A stretch of 61,657 bases of DNA from positions 1-61,657 of the forward strand of contig NZ_KE386971.1 of the NCBI RefSeq assembly GCF_000429845.1, in the 5' to 3' direction. This stretch comes from Comamonas composti DSM 21721. Its GTDB lineage: Bacteria; Pseudomonadota; Gammaproteobacteria; Burkholderiales; Burkholderiaceae_C. The position numbers and the translations under genes were made by a program. Of this stretch, positions 38,093 through 47,915 are shown one piece after another (position 1 is the stretch's first letter; every line of letters begins with the position of its first letter). A model generated the notes under the pieces. It searched no databases. It saw only the letters and a list, made by a program, of their open reading frames with translations, and was not told the origin of the DNA.

Positions 38093-38869
38093 ATGTCCAC
38101 CCCTTCAACCTCTGCCTCAGACCCTGCTGGCGCAAGCACGCCCACACCGGCATTCAGTCCGCTGTATCAGCAGATCAAGGGACTGATATTGCAAGGGCTG
38201 GAGGCTGGTGAATGGCGTCCCGGCGAACTCATCCCCAGCGAAATGGAGTTGGCTGCACGTTTCAAGGTCAGCCAGGGCACGGTGCGCAAGGCCATAGACG
38301 AGCTGGCCTCCGAGAACCTGGTCATGCGTCGTCAGGGCAAGGGCACCTTCGTGGCCACCCATGCAGCCCAGCACGTACAGTACCGCTTTCTCAAGCTGCA
38401 CCCCGATGCAGGCAACCAGCAGGGCGAAGGCCGGGCCGAGCGCCATATACTCGAGTGCAGACGTTTGCGCGCCCCTGCCGATATAGCCAGGGCTCTTGCG
38501 CTGCGCAGCGGCGACACCGTGGTTCACGTGCGCCGCGTGCTGCTGTTTGCGGGCACGCCCACGATTCTTGAAGACATCTGGCTGCCCGGCCATGCCTTCA
38601 AAGGGCTGACGGCCGAGCAGATGTCGTCTTATCAAGGCCCCACCTATGCCATGTTCGAGCTTGACTATGGCGTGCGCATGGTGCGGGCCGATGAGAAAAT
38701 CCGAGCCGTACTCGCCCAGGCCGAGCAGGCCGAGGTGCTGCGCGTCAGCCAGACCATGCCCTTGCTCAGCGTGGAGCGCACGGCCTTTACCTACAACGAT
38801 GTTCCCATGGAGTTACGCCGGGGCTTGTACCGTACAGACACCCACCACTACCGCAATGCGCTGAGCTGA
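38093..38869 (+). CDS. GntR-family regulator, HutC subfamily
   Basis: The 258-residue protein has an N-terminal winged helix (SPLYQQIKGLILQGLEAGEW, IPSEMELAARFKVSQGTVRK, RRQGKGTFVA; about 20-90) and a C-terminal UTRA ligand domain (FLKLHPDAG to RGLYRTDTHHY). The ligand is unknown; a TCA intermediate is a natural guess given the neighbours mdh and sdhCDAB. It lies 133 bases before sdhC on the same strand. The AT-rich palindrome at 38009 is its likely binding site. Confidence 0.88.
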   Translation: MSTPSTSASDPAGASTPTPAFSPLYQQIKGLILQGLEAGEWRPGELIPSEMELAARFKVSQGTVRKAIDELASENLVMRRQGKGTFVATHAAQHVQYRFLKLHPDAGNQQGEGRAERHILECRRLRAPADIARALALRSGDTVVHVRRVLLFAGTPTILEDIWLPGHAFKGLTAEQMSSYQGPTYAMFELDYGVRMVRADEKIRAVLAQAEQAEVLRVSQTMPLLSVERTAFTYNDVPMELRRGLYRTDTHHYRNALS

Positions 38870-38925
38870 TTCGCAGCCTCACAGAGAAACGCAGCAAGAA
38901 TACGCAGTTTCCGGCAAGCCACATT

Positions 38926-38944
38926 TATTGCATTGCAATAGAAT
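38926..38944 (+). promoter_or_regulatory. Palindrome and -10 box before sdhC
   Basis: TATTGCATTGCAATA (38926-38940) is a perfect 15-base inverted repeat that runs into TAGAAT (38939-38944), a good -10 box, 58 bases before the sdhC start. The sequence is unlike the mdh-gntR operator, so a different factor may bind. No clear -35 box is seen. Confidence 0.4.
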
Positions 38945-39002
38945 TTTGGGTTGCCATCCACTCGCGATTACAAAGCAGTTACATCCACGAAAGTACCCTG
39001 CC

Positions 39003-39425
39003 ATGACAGAGCAAGCCAAAAAGCGGCCAGAGTTCCGCAACATCAACCTATTCACGGACGTTCGCACCTACCGGCTGCCGCCAGCCGGCTTTGTCTCCAT
39101 CCTGCACCGCATCAGCGGCCTGCTGATGTTCCTGTTGCTGCCATTCATCCTGTGGATGCTGGACGCCTCGCTGACCTCCGAGATCTCGTATGACGGCTTC
39201 ACCAGCGTCTTTGCCGGCCCCCTGGGCTGGCTGGTCAAGCTGGTGAGCCTGGGCCTGATCTGGGCCTATCTGCACCACTTCTGCGCCGGCGTGCGCCATT
39301 TGTTCATGGACGTGAACCACAGCGCCGTGAACAAGGAGTTCGGCAAGAGCTCGGCCATCGCCGTGCTGGTTCTGAGCATTGCTCTGACGGCCATTCTGGG
39401 CGCCAAGCTGTTTGGTCTGTACTGA
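39003..39425 (+). CDS. sdhC: Succinate dehydrogenase cytochrome b556 subunit
   Basis: SdhC is one of the two membrane anchors of complex II and helps bind heme b and ubiquinone. The 140-residue protein has RPEFRNINLFTDVRTYRLPP, the quinone/heme motif SILHRISGLLMF, and the heme-ligand region HHFCAGVRHLFMD, with three membrane segments. It opens the sdhCDAB-sdhE-gltA series; sdhD follows after 30 bases. Confidence 0.95.
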   Translation: MTEQAKKRPEFRNINLFTDVRTYRLPPAGFVSILHRISGLLMFLLLPFILWMLDASLTSEISYDGFTSVFAGPLGWLVKLVSLGLIWAYLHHFCAGVRHLFMDVNHSAVNKEFGKSSAIAVLVLSIALTAILGAKLFGLY

Positions 39426-39455
39426 CGTCTCCCCCTCACGATAAGGAAAACAAAC

Positions 39456-39821
39456 ATGTCCGTGAATTACGGCTCCAAGCGCACCGTGGTCGGTGCGCAC
39501 TACGGCATCCGCGACTGGCTGGTGCAACGCGCCACGGCCGTGCTGATGGCCTTGTTCACCATCGTGCTGCTGGCCCAGATCCTGCTGAGCAGCGGCCCCA
39601 TGGGCTATGACCTGTGGGCCGGCATCTTTGCCCCCCAGTGGATGAAGTTCCTGACCTTCGGCGTCATCGTGGCCCTGATCTGGCACGTCTGGGTCGGCGT
39701 GCGCGACATCTGGATGGACTATGTGAAGTTCGCGGGCCTGCGCCTGGTGCTGCAGATTTTCACCATCTTCTGGCTCGTAGGCTGTGCCGCCTGGGGCTTC
39801 CAGATCCTGTGGCGTCTCTGA
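39456..39821 (+). CDS. sdhD: Succinate dehydrogenase membrane anchor subunit
   Basis: The 121-residue second anchor of complex II begins VNYGSKRTVVGAHYGIRDWL and has three membrane segments, with the heme-ligand histidine in ALIWHVWVGVRDIWMDYV. A ribosome binding site AAGGAAAA precedes it. It is co-transcribed with sdhC and sdhA. Confidence 0.94.
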   Translation: MSVNYGSKRTVVGAHYGIRDWLVQRATAVLMALFTIVLLAQILLSSGPMGYDLWAGIFAPQWMKFLTFGVIVALIWHVWVGVRDIWMDYVKFAGLRLVLQIFTIFWLVGCAAWGFQILWRL

Positions 39822-39854
39822 GCGAGATACGGTCTCCACGATTGAAGGTTAAGA

Positions 39855-41660
39855 ATGAGCTACACCAAAGCAAACATCACCAAGCGCAAGTTTGACGTCG
39901 TCATCGTCGGTGCCGGCGGCTCCGGCCTGCGCGCCGCGCTGGAACTGTCGCGTGCCGGCCTGTCGGTCGCCTCGCTGACCAAGGTCTTCCCCACCCGTTC
40001 GCACACCGTTGCCGCACAAGGCGGCGTGTCGGCTTCGCTGGGCAATATGTCCGAGGACAACTGGCACTACCACTTCTACGACACCATCAAGGGCGGCGAC
40101 TGGCTGTCCGACCAGGATGCCGTGGAATTCATGTGCCGCGAAGCACCCAAGGTAGTGGTCGAGCTCGAGCACTTCGGCATGCCGTTCGACCGCAATGCCG
40201 ATGGCACCATCTACCAGCGCCCCTTCGGCGGCCACACGGCCAACTACGGTGAAAAGCCCGTGCAGCGCGCCTGCGCCGCAGCCGACCGTACCGGTCACGC
40301 CATGCTGCACACGCTGTACCAGCAGAACGTCAAGTCCAAGACCAACTTCTTTGTGGAGTGGATGGCGCTGGACCTGATCCGCAATCCCCAGGGCGATGTG
40401 GTCGGCGTCACGGCCATCGAGCTGGAAACCGGCGACCTGTACGAGCTGCACGCCAAGGCCGTGCTGCTGGCCACGGGCGGCGCAGGTCGCATCTTTGCGG
40501 CATCGACGAATGCCTTCATCAACACCGGCGACGGCCTGGGCATGGCGGCGCGCGCCGGCATCCCGCTGCAGGACCTGGAGTTCTGGCAGTTCCACCCCAC
40601 GGGCGTGGCCGGTGCAGGCGTGCTGCTGACCGAAGGCTGCCGTGGCGAAGGCGCCATCTTGCTCAACAGCGAAGGCGAGCGCTTCATGGAGCGCTATGCG
40701 CCCACACTGAAGGACCTGGCTCCGCGCGACTTCGTGTCGCGCTGCATGGACCAGGAGATCAAGGAAGGTCGCGGCTGCGGTCCCAACAAGGACTACATCC
40801 TCATGAAGCTCGACCACCTGGGTGCCGAGACCATTCGCAAGCGCCTGCCTTCGGTGGAAGAAATCGGCCACAACTTCGCCAACGTGGACATCACCAAGGA
40901 GCCGATTCCCGTGGTGCCCACCATCCACTACCAGATGGGCGGCATCCCTACCAACATCCACGGCCAGGTCGTGACCTGGGACGGCGAGAGCAACAACGTG
41001 GTCAACGGCCTCTATGCCGTGGGCGAATGCGCGGCCGTGTCGGTACACGGCGCCAACCGCCTGGGCACGAACTCGCTGCTGGACCTGCTGGTGTTCGGCA
41101 AGTCGGCCGGCAAGCACATCGTGCAGTTCGTGGGTGCCTACGGCGAATTCAAGGACATGCCCAGCGACGGCAGCGACCGCACCCTGGAGCGCCTCAACCA
41201 GCTGGACAACTCCAAGGACGGTATCTACGCCCAAGACCTGGCCAACGATATCCGCGCCAGCATGCAGCAGCACGCCGGTGTGTTCCGTACCCAGAAGGGC
41301 ATGGACGAAGGCGTGGTCAAGATCAATGCGCTGCGCGAGAAGGTGGCCTCGGTCACGCTCAAGGACAAGTCCAAGGTCTGGAACACGGCCCGCATGGAAG
41401 CGCTGGAAGTCGACAACCTGATCGAGGTCGCCCAGGCCACCATGACCTCGGCCGCTGCCCGCCAGGAATGCCGTGGTGCACACACCGTGTACGACTACGA
41501 GCACCCTGCCGACCACGCCGAGTTCCCGCTGGGCCGCAACGACAAGGAATGGCTCAAGCACACCCTGTGGCACAGCGCCACCAACAGCTTGACCTACAAG
41601 CCTGTGAACATGAAGCCGCTGACGGTGGACAGCATTCCCCCCAAGGTTCGCACGTTCTAA
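39855..41660 (+). CDS. sdhA: Succinate dehydrogenase flavoprotein subunit
   Basis: SdhA oxidises succinate to fumarate with covalently bound FAD. In the 601-residue protein the dinucleotide fold is VVIVGAGGSGLRAALE, the FAD-linking His50 is in PTRSHTVAAQGG, the active site has the FHPTGVAGAGVLLTEGCRGE region with the catalytic Arg further on, and HGANRLGTNSLLDLLVFG near residue 400. Length and order are standard. Confidence 0.98.
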   Translation: MSYTKANITKRKFDVVIVGAGGSGLRAALELSRAGLSVASLTKVFPTRSHTVAAQGGVSASLGNMSEDNWHYHFYDTIKGGDWLSDQDAVEFMCREAPKVVVELEHFGMPFDRNADGTIYQRPFGGHTANYGEKPVQRACAAADRTGHAMLHTLYQQNVKSKTNFFVEWMALDLIRNPQGDVVGVTAIELETGDLYELHAKAVLLATGGAGRIFAASTNAFINTGDGLGMAARAGIPLQDLEFWQFHPTGVAGAGVLLTEGCRGEGAILLNSEGERFMERYAPTLKDLAPRDFVSRCMDQEIKEGRGCGPNKDYILMKLDHLGAETIRKRLPSVEEIGHNFANVDITKEPIPVVPTIHYQMGGIPTNIHGQVVTWDGESNNVVNGLYAVGECAAVSVHGANRLGTNSLLDLLVFGKSAGKHIVQFVGAYGEFKDMPSDGSDRTLERLNQLDNSKDGIYAQDLANDIRASMQQHAGVFRTQKGMDEGVVKINALREKVASVTLKDKSKVWNTARMEALEVDNLIEVAQATMTSAAARQECRGAHTVYDYEHPADHAEFPLGRNDKEWLKHTLWHSATNSLTYKPVNMKPLTVDSIPPKVRTF

Positions 41661-41687
41661 TCCAGCCGCCCACGAGAGAAGATCACT

Positions 41688-42392
41688 ATGAAGCGCACTT
41701 TCAAAATCTATCGCTACGATCCGGACAAGGACGCCAAGCCCTACATGCAGACCGTGCAGGTGGAGCTCGACGGCCATGAGCGCATGCTGCTGGATGCCCT
41801 GGTCAAGCTCAAGGCCCAGGACCCCACTATCTCCTTCCGCCGCTCCTGCCGCGAAGGCGTGTGCGGCTCGGACGCGATGAACATCAACGGCAAGAACGGC
41901 CTGGCCTGCCTGACGAACATGAACACCCTCCAGGGCGACATCGTTCTCAAGCCCCTGCCCGGCCTGCCCGTGATCCGCGACCTGATCGTGGACATGACGC
42001 AGTTCTTCAAGCAGTACCACTCGATCAAGCCCTACCTGCAAAGCGACATCTACGCCTCGCCCAGCAAGGAGCGCCTGCAGTCGCCCGAAGAGCGCGAAGA
42101 GCTCAACGGCCTGTACGAGTGCATTCTGTGCGCCAGCTGCTCCACCAGCTGCCCCAGCTTCTGGTGGAACCCCGACAAGTTCGTGGGCCCGGCAGGTCTC
42201 TTGCAGGCCTACCGCTTCATCGCGGACAGCCGCGACACCTCCACCGGTGATCGCCTGGACAACCTCGAAGATCCCTACCGCCTGTTCCGTTGCCACAGCA
42301 TCATGAACTGCGTGGACGTGTGCCCCAAGCACCTGAACCCCACCAAGGCGATTGGCAAGATCAAGGAACTCATGGTCCGTCGGGCCGTTTGA
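41688..42392 (+). CDS. sdhB: Succinate dehydrogenase iron-sulfur subunit
   Basis: SdhB carries electrons from FAD to quinone. The 234 residues show the [2Fe-2S] ligands in SCREGVCGSDAMN and LAC, the [4Fe-4S] ligands in CILCASCSTSCP, and the [3Fe-4S] ligands in CHSIMNCVDVCP. Its stop codon overlaps the sdhE start (TGATG), so translation of the two is coupled. Confidence 0.98.
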   Translation: MKRTFKIYRYDPDKDAKPYMQTVQVELDGHERMLLDALVKLKAQDPTISFRRSCREGVCGSDAMNINGKNGLACLTNMNTLQGDIVLKPLPGLPVIRDLIVDMTQFFKQYHSIKPYLQSDIYASPSKERLQSPEEREELNGLYECILCASCSTSCPSFWWNPDKFVGPAGLLQAYRFIADSRDTSTGDRLDNLEDPYRLFRCHSIMNCVDVCPKHLNPTKAIGKIKELMVRRAV

Positions 42393-42691
42393 TGCATATG
42401 ACCGATACCCTGCTCGACGAACGCGAACGTGATCTGCTGCGCTGGCGCTGCCGACGCGGTCTGGTGGAGAACGACATGTTCATCGAGCAGTTTTTCGCCA
42501 GCTATGGAGACAGGCTGACGAGTGGCCAAGCGGGCGCCCTCTACGCTTTGATGGACCTGGCGGACAACGACCTGCTGGATCTGTTTCTGCGCAGACAGGA
42601 ACCGCAGGGCGCACTCGACACTCAAGAAATCAGGGAAGTGCTGGATTTGCTGCGCAAGCGCAAACCCGGTGCCGGCCCCCACCAAGGCTAA
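42392..42691 (+). CDS. sdhE: FAD assembly factor SdhE
   Basis: The 99-residue SdhE/SDH5 protein promotes covalent FAD attachment to SdhA. The family core [22 protein letters not shown] (with the RGxxE-type motif as RGLVEND) is intact, followed by [18 protein letters not shown]. The first ATG overlaps the sdhB stop by one base; a second ATG two codons later is equally possible. Confidence 0.92.
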   Translation: MHMTDTLLDERERDLLRWRCRRGLVENDMFIEQFFASYGDRLTSGQAGALYALMDLADNDLLDLFLRRQEPQGALDTQEIREVLDLLRKRKPGAGPHQG

Positions 42692-42720
42692 GCAAATCTA
42701 GTAGAGAAGGAAGTTTGGAT

Positions 42721-44031
42721 ATGAAACTCGCAGACAACAAGGCCACGCTGTCGTTCAGCAATGGCGCCCCCAGTGTTGACCTCCCCGTCTATCACGGCAA
42801 TGTCGGCCCCGATGTGGTCGACATCCGCAAGCTGTACGCACAGACCGGCATGTTCACCTACGATCCGGGCTTCCTCTCGACTGCTGCCTGCCAATCCGCG
42901 ATCACCTACATCGACGGCGACAAGGGCGAGCTGCTGTACCGCGGCTACCCCATCGAACAACTGGCCAAGAACTGCAACTTCCTGGAAACCTGCTACCTGC
43001 TGCTGTACGGCGAGCTGCCCAACGAGACCCAGAAGGCCGACTTCGAGAACCGTGTGACCCAGCACACCATGGTCAACGAGCAGATGCAGTTCTTCCTGCG
43101 CGGCTTCCGCCGCGATGCCCACCCCATGGCCGTTCTGACGGGTCTGGTGGGCGGCATGTCGGCCTTCTATCACGACAGCACCGACATCACCAACCCCGAG
43201 CACCGCAACATCGCCGCGATCCGCCTGATCGCCAAGATGCCCACCCTGGTTGCCATGGCCTACAAGTACGGCGTCGGTGCGCCCTACATGTACCCCAAGA
43301 ACGACCTGAGCTACGCCGGCAACTTCATGCGCATGATGTTCGGCAACCCCTGCGAAGAGTACAAGGTGAACCCCGTGGTCGAGCGCGCGCTGGACCGCAT
43401 CTTCATCCTGCACGCAGACCACGAGCAAAATGCCTCCACCTCCACCGTGCGCCTGTGCGGCTCCTCGGGTACCAACCCGTTTGCCGCCATCTCCGCCGGC
43501 GTGGCCTGCCTGTGGGGCCCTGCCCACGGCGGCGCCAACGAAGCCTGCCTGAACATGCTGGAAGACATCCAGGCCAACGGCGGCATCGCCAAGGTCGGCG
43601 AGTTCATGGAGCAGGTCAAGGACAAGAGCAGCGGCGTGAAGCTGATGGGCTTTGGTCACCGCGTCTACAAGAACTACGACCCCCGCGCCAAGCTGATGCA
43701 GGAAACCTGCAACGAGATCCTGGCCGAGCTGGGCCTGGAAAAGGATCCGCTGTTCGCCCTGGCCAAGCAGCTGGAGAAGATCGCTCTGGAAGACGACTAC
43801 TTCGTGCAGCGCAAGCTCTACCCGAACGTGGACTTCTACTCCGGCATCGTGCAGCGCGCCATCGGCATTCCCGTCAAGCTGTTCACGGGCATCTTCGCCC
43901 TGGCCCGCACCGTGGGCTGGATTGCCCAGCTCAACGAGCAAATGGCTGACCCCGAGTACAAGATCGGCCGTCCACGCCAACTGTTCACGGGCTCGGTCGC
44001 CCGCGACGTCAAGCCCATCGCCCAGCGCTAA
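42721..44031 (+). CDS. gltA: Citrate synthase
   Basis: GltA condenses acetyl-CoA and oxaloacetate. The 436-residue protein is the hexameric type I kind of Gram-negatives: an N-terminal beta-rich part, then the catalytic His in [30 protein letters not shown], and the catalytic Asp in [17 protein letters not shown] precedes the ATG at 42721. It ends the sdh series, 29 bases after sdhE, and has its own terminator. Confidence 0.97.
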   Translation: MKLADNKATLSFSNGAPSVDLPVYHGNVGPDVVDIRKLYAQTGMFTYDPGFLSTAACQSAITYIDGDKGELLYRGYPIEQLAKNCNFLETCYLLLYGELPNETQKADFENRVTQHTMVNEQMQFFLRGFRRDAHPMAVLTGLVGGMSAFYHDSTDITNPEHRNIAAIRLIAKMPTLVAMAYKYGVGAPYMYPKNDLSYAGNFMRMMFGNPCEEYKVNPVVERALDRIFILHADHEQNASTSTVRLCGSSGTNPFAAISAGVACLWGPAHGGANEACLNMLEDIQANGGIAKVGEFMEQVKDKSSGVKLMGFGHRVYKNYDPRAKLMQETCNEILAELGLEKDPLFALAKQLEKIALEDDYFVQRKLYPNVDFYSGIVQRAIGIPVKLFTGIFALARTVGWIAQLNEQMADPEYKIGRPRQLFTGSVARDVKPIAQR

Positions 44032-44081
44032 GTGCTGCGCCGGCAGCCCCAGAGGCTGCCGACTGCAAGGCCTTTGCCATC

Positions 44082-44112
44082 AGCCCATGTGCCCGAGGCC
44101 ATGGGCTTTTTT
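44082..44112 (+). terminator. Terminator of the sdh-gltA unit
   Basis: AGCCCATG and CATGGGCT pair around a 10-base loop and are followed by a T run, 51 bases past the gltA stop. An additional GGCAGCC/GGCTGCC hairpin lies at 44042-44059. Confidence 0.8.
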
Positions 44113-44236
44113 CATGTTCACCTGGAGGCAGGCAGCCGAAGCCCTGGGGAAAATCCTGTTGCCAGTCTCAGGCCCCACAGATGCAATCGTGCGGATCGAA
44201 GAGTCTGCCGCCGCCAGGCAATGCATCACGATTGCC

Positions 44237-46162
44237 ATGACCCAAGCCCCTGCCCCTCGCCCCTGGAACAACGAAGAAGAGCGCCTGCGCGTGCTGCAAA
44301 GAATGCGCAGCCAGCTCAAGGGCGATGGCGTGCTGGCACAGGGCATTCTCTCGCCCACCATCGAAGCCTCCTGGAGGCGCAGCCTGTCCTACGGGTTGGA
44401 GCCCGACGAAGTGCTGCAGACCGACTGCAAGCCCGCAGCCGACCGGAATGCCGAGCTCTTGCGCCAGTGCGCCGAGCCCGAGCTGGAATTTCTCGCACGC
44501 CAGTATGCAGAGCACGGAGCCCTGGTGCTGGCCGACGCCCATGCCCAGGTGCTGCGCACCTGCGGCTCGCTGGGCTGCGGCGATCAGGCCTGTATCGAAC
44601 AGGTGCGCGAAGGCTTTATCTGGAGCGAATCCCTGCGCGGCACGAATGCGCTTGGCACCTCTCTGGTGCACCAGCAGCCGATATGGATTAACAGCGGCGA
44701 GCATTTTCTCGACGGGCTCGCCCATTTGTCCTGCGCTGCCGTCCCCATTCGCGATGCCAGGGGCCGGCTCGCAGGGATTCTGGATCTGACCCGCGAAGGC
44801 CCTTTGCGCAACCCGCGCGACAGCATCAACATGCTCATGCTCTCGGCCAGCCAGATCGAAGGCCGGCTGCTGTGCGCCACGCACGGCGAACACCTGGTTC
44901 TGGCCGTCCACAGCCGGCGCCCGTATCTGGAGTCCGCCTGGCGCGGTCTGCTGGCCGTGGACGGCCAGGGGCGCATACAGGCCGCGAATGAACAGGCCTG
45001 CAGCCTGCTTGGCCGCACGCAGCAGCAGCTCAGCAAGCTCGAATGCGAAGCCCTGCTGGACCTGCCGTTCGAGACCCTGCTCAGCCGCCTGGGCCAGGCC
45101 GACGTGCTCGAACAGGCGCATGGCCACACCCAGCTCTACCTGCGCTGCGTTCAATGGCCTCTGGCCCTGCGCCCGCACCAGGGGCCCGGGGCGCGGAGCC
45201 GGTCGCGCCCCTCCGCAGCCCGTGCCCCTGCGGGCCGGCCCTCGCCCGCCGCCGAGCTCGAACCCCGGCTGCAGACCGCAGTCAAGGCCTTGAACGCAGG
45301 CGTGCCCATCTTGCTGCAGGGAGAGACCGGCTGCGGCAAGGAAGTCGCCGCACGGGCCCTGCATGCGCGCTGCCTGCGTGCGCGCATGCCCTTTGTGGCG
45401 ATCAACTGCGCGGCCATTCCCGAAGGCCTCATGGAAGCCGAGCTTTTCGGTTACCGCGAAGGCGCATTCACCGGAGCCCGGCGCGGCGGCGCCCCCGGCC
45501 GCCTGCTTCAGGCCCAGGGCGGCGTGCTGTTTCTCGACGAGATAGGCGACATGCCACAGGCGCTGCAGGCCAGGCTGCTGCGCGTGCTGCAGGAAAGAAA
45601 AATCATGCCCCTGGGATCGACCATGGAAGTCGATCTCGATGTGCTGCTGATCTGCGCAAGCCACCGCAACCTGCAGGAGCTCACGGCCCTGCAGCAATTC
45701 CGCCAGGACCTGTTCTACCGCATCAACGGCCTGAGCCTCAGGCTGCCCGCCTTGCGCGAGCGCACCGACTTTGTCGCGCTCGCCCACGCACTGGCCCAGC
45801 GCATTGCAGGCTGCCCGGTGCCCATCAGCGAGGCGCTGTTGCGGCTTTTGCAGTCCCACGACTGGCCGGGCAATATCCGCGAGCTGGAGATGGTGCTGCG
45901 CACCGCCCTCGCGCTGCGCGAGCAGGCAGACGACACGCTGGGCCCCGAGCATCTGAGCGAAGGCTTCATGGCCCAGCTCGGCAGCACAGGATCAGCCGCA
46001 GAGGCCGGGCCCGCTCCTGCAGCGAACCGGCTGCAGGCCCTGCAGGCCCAGGCCCTGACCCAGGCCTTGAAGGAGCACAACGGCAATGCCACGGCCGCCG
46101 CGCGCTCCCTGGGCATGAGCCGGGCCACCCTCTATCGCAAGCTGCGCCAGTACGGCTGTTAG
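44237..46162 (+). CDS. Sigma-54-dependent activator, AcoR-like
   Basis: The 641-residue regulator has an N-terminal GAF-type sensor (about 80-220; [23 protein letters not shown] is typical of AcoR relatives), a PAS-like middle, and an AAA+ domain with Walker A GETGCGKE (about 362-369), the sigma-54 contact loop GAFTGA (409-414) and Walker [12 protein letters not shown] Fis-type HTH ends the protein ([20 protein letters not shown]). It activates sigma-54 RNA polymerase from remote sites. The convergent aldehyde dehydrogenase gene, with a -24/-12 promoter, is its probable target. Its TAG stop is formed at the edge of a small IS5-related hairpin. Confidence 0.88.
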   Translation: MTQAPAPRPWNNEEERLRVLQRMRSQLKGDGVLAQGILSPTIEASWRRSLSYGLEPDEVLQTDCKPAADRNAELLRQCAEPELEFLARQYAEHGALVLADAHAQVLRTCGSLGCGDQACIEQVREGFIWSESLRGTNALGTSLVHQQPIWINSGEHFLDGLAHLSCAAVPIRDARGRLAGILDLTREGPLRNPRDSINMLMLSASQIEGRLLCATHGEHLVLAVHSRRPYLESAWRGLLAVDGQGRIQAANEQACSLLGRTQQQLSKLECEALLDLPFETLLSRLGQADVLEQAHGHTQLYLRCVQWPLALRPHQGPGARSRSRPSAARAPAGRPSPAAELEPRLQTAVKALNAGVPILLQGETGCGKEVAARALHARCLRARMPFVAINCAAIPEGLMEAELFGYREGAFTGARRGGAPGRLLQAQGGVLFLDEIGDMPQALQARLLRVLQERKIMPLGSTMEVDLDVLLICASHRNLQELTALQQFRQDLFYRINGLSLRLPALRERTDFVALAHALAQRIAGCPVPISEALLRLLQSHDWPGNIRELEMVLRTALALREQADDTLGPEHLSEGFMAQLGSTGSAAEAGPAPAANRLQALQAQALTQALKEHNGNATAAARSLGMSRATLYRKLRQYGC

Positions 46163-46223
46163 AACGTGTTGACGATCTCTACGCTGCCGCGGCACCGAGG
46201 AGATCGTAAACACGCTCTTAGGA
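46158..46223. mobile_element. Small IS5-related hairpin element (MITE-like), copy with TTA flanks
   Basis: Arms GAACGTGTTGACGATCTC (from 46162) and GAGATCGTAAACACGCTC (to 46217) match the terminal repeats of the IS5-family element at 30868. Both sides are flanked by TTA, a good 3-bp target duplication of the TNA type. The 56-bp element has no coding capacity. Its first base completes the TAG stop of the AcoR-like gene. Confidence 0.75.
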
Positions 46224-46299
46224 ACGCTCCCGAAAGCCGGCTTGCGATCGCCCCATGCCCATGCGCTGTTGCCAGGCCCATGAAACAAGGGTTTCAGGG

Positions 46300-46318
46300 C
46301 CTGAGAGCGTGTTCACAC
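46300..46318. repeat. Back-to-back IS5-type ends at the aldehyde dehydrogenase 3' end
   Basis: GAGCGTGTTCACACGTTC (46303-46320) is two inverted-repeat tips fused with no centre. On the minus strand it supplies the last codons and the TGA stop of the aldehyde dehydrogenase gene (..ATGAACGTGTGA). Confidence 0.6.
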
Positions 46319-47806
46319 GTTCATGACCACCGACTTGAGCTCGGTGTAGTACTCGATGGCGGCGGCACCCATCTCGCGGCCCAGACCCGAGAGCTTGTAG
46401 CCGCCGAACGGCATCGCAGGGTCGAGCGCGCTATGGCAGTTGACCCAGACCGAGCCGGCCTTGATGCGCGGCACCAGCCTATGGGCCTCGGAGAGATTGT
46501 TGGTCCAGATGCTCGCACCCAGGCCGTAGCGCGAATCGTTGGCCAGGCGCACGACCTCGTCCAGATCGTCAAAGGGCATGGCCACGAGCACCGGGCCGAA
46601 GATCTCCTCCTGCACCAGCGGGCCTTTTTGCGCCACATCCACCATCACCGTGGGCTGCACGAAATAGCCGGGGCCGCTCTTGCCGCCGCCGCAGGCCAGG
46701 GTTGCGCCCAGGGCCTGGCCCTGCTCTATGTAGCCGAACACACGCTGCTGCTGCTTGGCCGACACCAGGGGCCCCATGTCCACCGTGGGGTCCATGCCGT
46801 TGCCCAGCTTCATCTTGTTGGCGATGCCCGCGATGTCGCTGACCACGTTGTCGAAATGCTTGCGGTGCACATACAGGCGCGAGCCCGCGCAGCACACCTG
46901 GCCGTGGTTGAAGAAGATGGCACCTGCGGCGCCGGCCGCGGCCACGGCCGGATCGGCATCGGCCAGCACAATGGTCGGCGACTTGCCGCCCAGCTCCAGC
47001 GTGACACGGGTCATGGAGTCCATGGCCGCCTTGCCGATGAGCTTACCCACCTCGGTGGAGCCCGTGAAGGTCAGCTTGTCCACATCTGGATTGGCCGCCA
47101 GGGCGGCACCGGCCTCGGCCCCCACGCCGGTGACCACGTTGAACACGCCTGCCGGGTAGCCGGCCTCTTCGACCAGGCGCGCCAGCCACAGCGCGGACAG
47201 CGGCGTTTCATCCGCCGGCTTGAGCACCATGGTGCAGCCCGTGGCCAGGGCCGGGCCCAGCTTCCAGCAGGCCAGCAGCAGCGGGAAATTCCAGGCCACG
47301 ACGGCGCCGACCACGCCCACGGCCTCGCGCCGGATGAAGCTGTGGAAATGGCCGTCGGGCATTAGCGGCATGGAGACCTCGGGCACGCTGCCTTCGATCT
47401 TGGTGGCCCAGCCCGCCATGTAGCGCAGAAAGTCTATGCACAGCTGCACGTCCATGGCCCGCGCCACGGCCGCACTCTTGCCGTTGTTCTGGCATTCGAT
47501 CTGGGCCAGGATGTCGGCATCGCGCTCGATCAGATCGGCCAGGCGCCACAGCATGTTCTGGCGCTCGCGCGGACGCATGCGGCTCCAGGCCGAGTCATCG
47601 AACGCGCTCCGCGCCGCCTGCACGGCGCGCGCCACGTCCTCGGCCGTGCCGCGCTGCACCTGACACAGCTCCTCGGCCGTGGCCGGGTTGTACAAGGCCA
47701 TGCTCCGGCCCGAGCTGCTCTCTTCCCAACGGCCATTGATCCAGAGTCGGTGTGCCTGCCCAAGGAATTGCCGTACCGCCGGCAGAACGGCCAATGTCTC
47801 GCTCAT
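46313..47806 (-). CDS. NAD(P)-dependent aldehyde dehydrogenase
   Basis: The 497-residue enzyme is a classical ALDH: VVAWNFPLLLACWKLGPALA with the cofactor-site Asn, FTGSTEVGKLIG, the general base Glu in VTLELGGKSP, the nucleophile in HGQVCCAGSRLYVH (about residue 300), and EEIFGPVLVAMPF. Length and N terminus resemble the phenylacetaldehyde/acetaldehyde group controlled by AcoR-like regulators. The ATG at 47806 follows CAGGAG. A sigma-54 promoter lies 55 bases upstream and the AcoR-like gene is convergent. The final residues (MNV) come from an IS5-related repeat. Confidence 0.9.
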   Translation of the reverse strand: MSETLAVLPAVRQFLGQAHRLWINGRWEESSSGRSMALYNPATAEELCQVQRGTAEDVARAVQAARSAFDDSAWSRMRPRERQNMLWRLADLIERDADILAQIECQNNGKSAAVARAMDVQLCIDFLRYMAGWATKIEGSVPEVSMPLMPDGHFHSFIRREAVGVVGAVVAWNFPLLLACWKLGPALATGCTMVLKPADETPLSALWLARLVEEAGYPAGVFNVVTGVGAEAGAALAANPDVDKLTFTGSTEVGKLIGKAAMDSMTRVTLELGGKSPTIVLADADPAVAAAGAAGAIFFNHGQVCCAGSRLYVHRKHFDNVVSDIAGIANKMKLGNGMDPTVDMGPLVSAKQQQRVFGYIEQGQALGATLACGGGKSGPGYFVQPTVMVDVAQKGPLVQEEIFGPVLVAMPFDDLDEVVRLANDSRYGLGASIWTNNLSEAHRLVPRIKAGSVWVNCHSALDPAMPFGGYKLSGLGREMGAAAIEYYTELKSVVMNV

Positions 47807-47861
47807 TCTCGTGTCTCCTGTTGAATCCAGGCCGGCCCATGCCAGGCCTGTCCCCAGGTTC

Positions 47862-47877
47862 AGCAGCTTCCATGCCA
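47862..47877 (-). promoter_or_regulatory. Sigma-54 (-24/-12) promoter of the aldehyde dehydrogenase gene
   Basis: The minus strand reads TGGCATGGAAGCTGCT. The essential GG and GC are exactly 10 bases apart, and the match to TGGCACG-N4-TTGCW fails at two positions only. It is 55 bases before the start codon, on the strand that reads into the gene. Confidence 0.65.
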
Positions 47878-47915
47878 GCCCCCGCCCGGCCCGGGTTTGT
47901 ACGGAGGCTCGGCGC

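Noticed and set aside
39849..42332. 827-codon open frame opposite sdhA/sdhB
   Set aside because: It is an antisense shadow of two well-identified genes.
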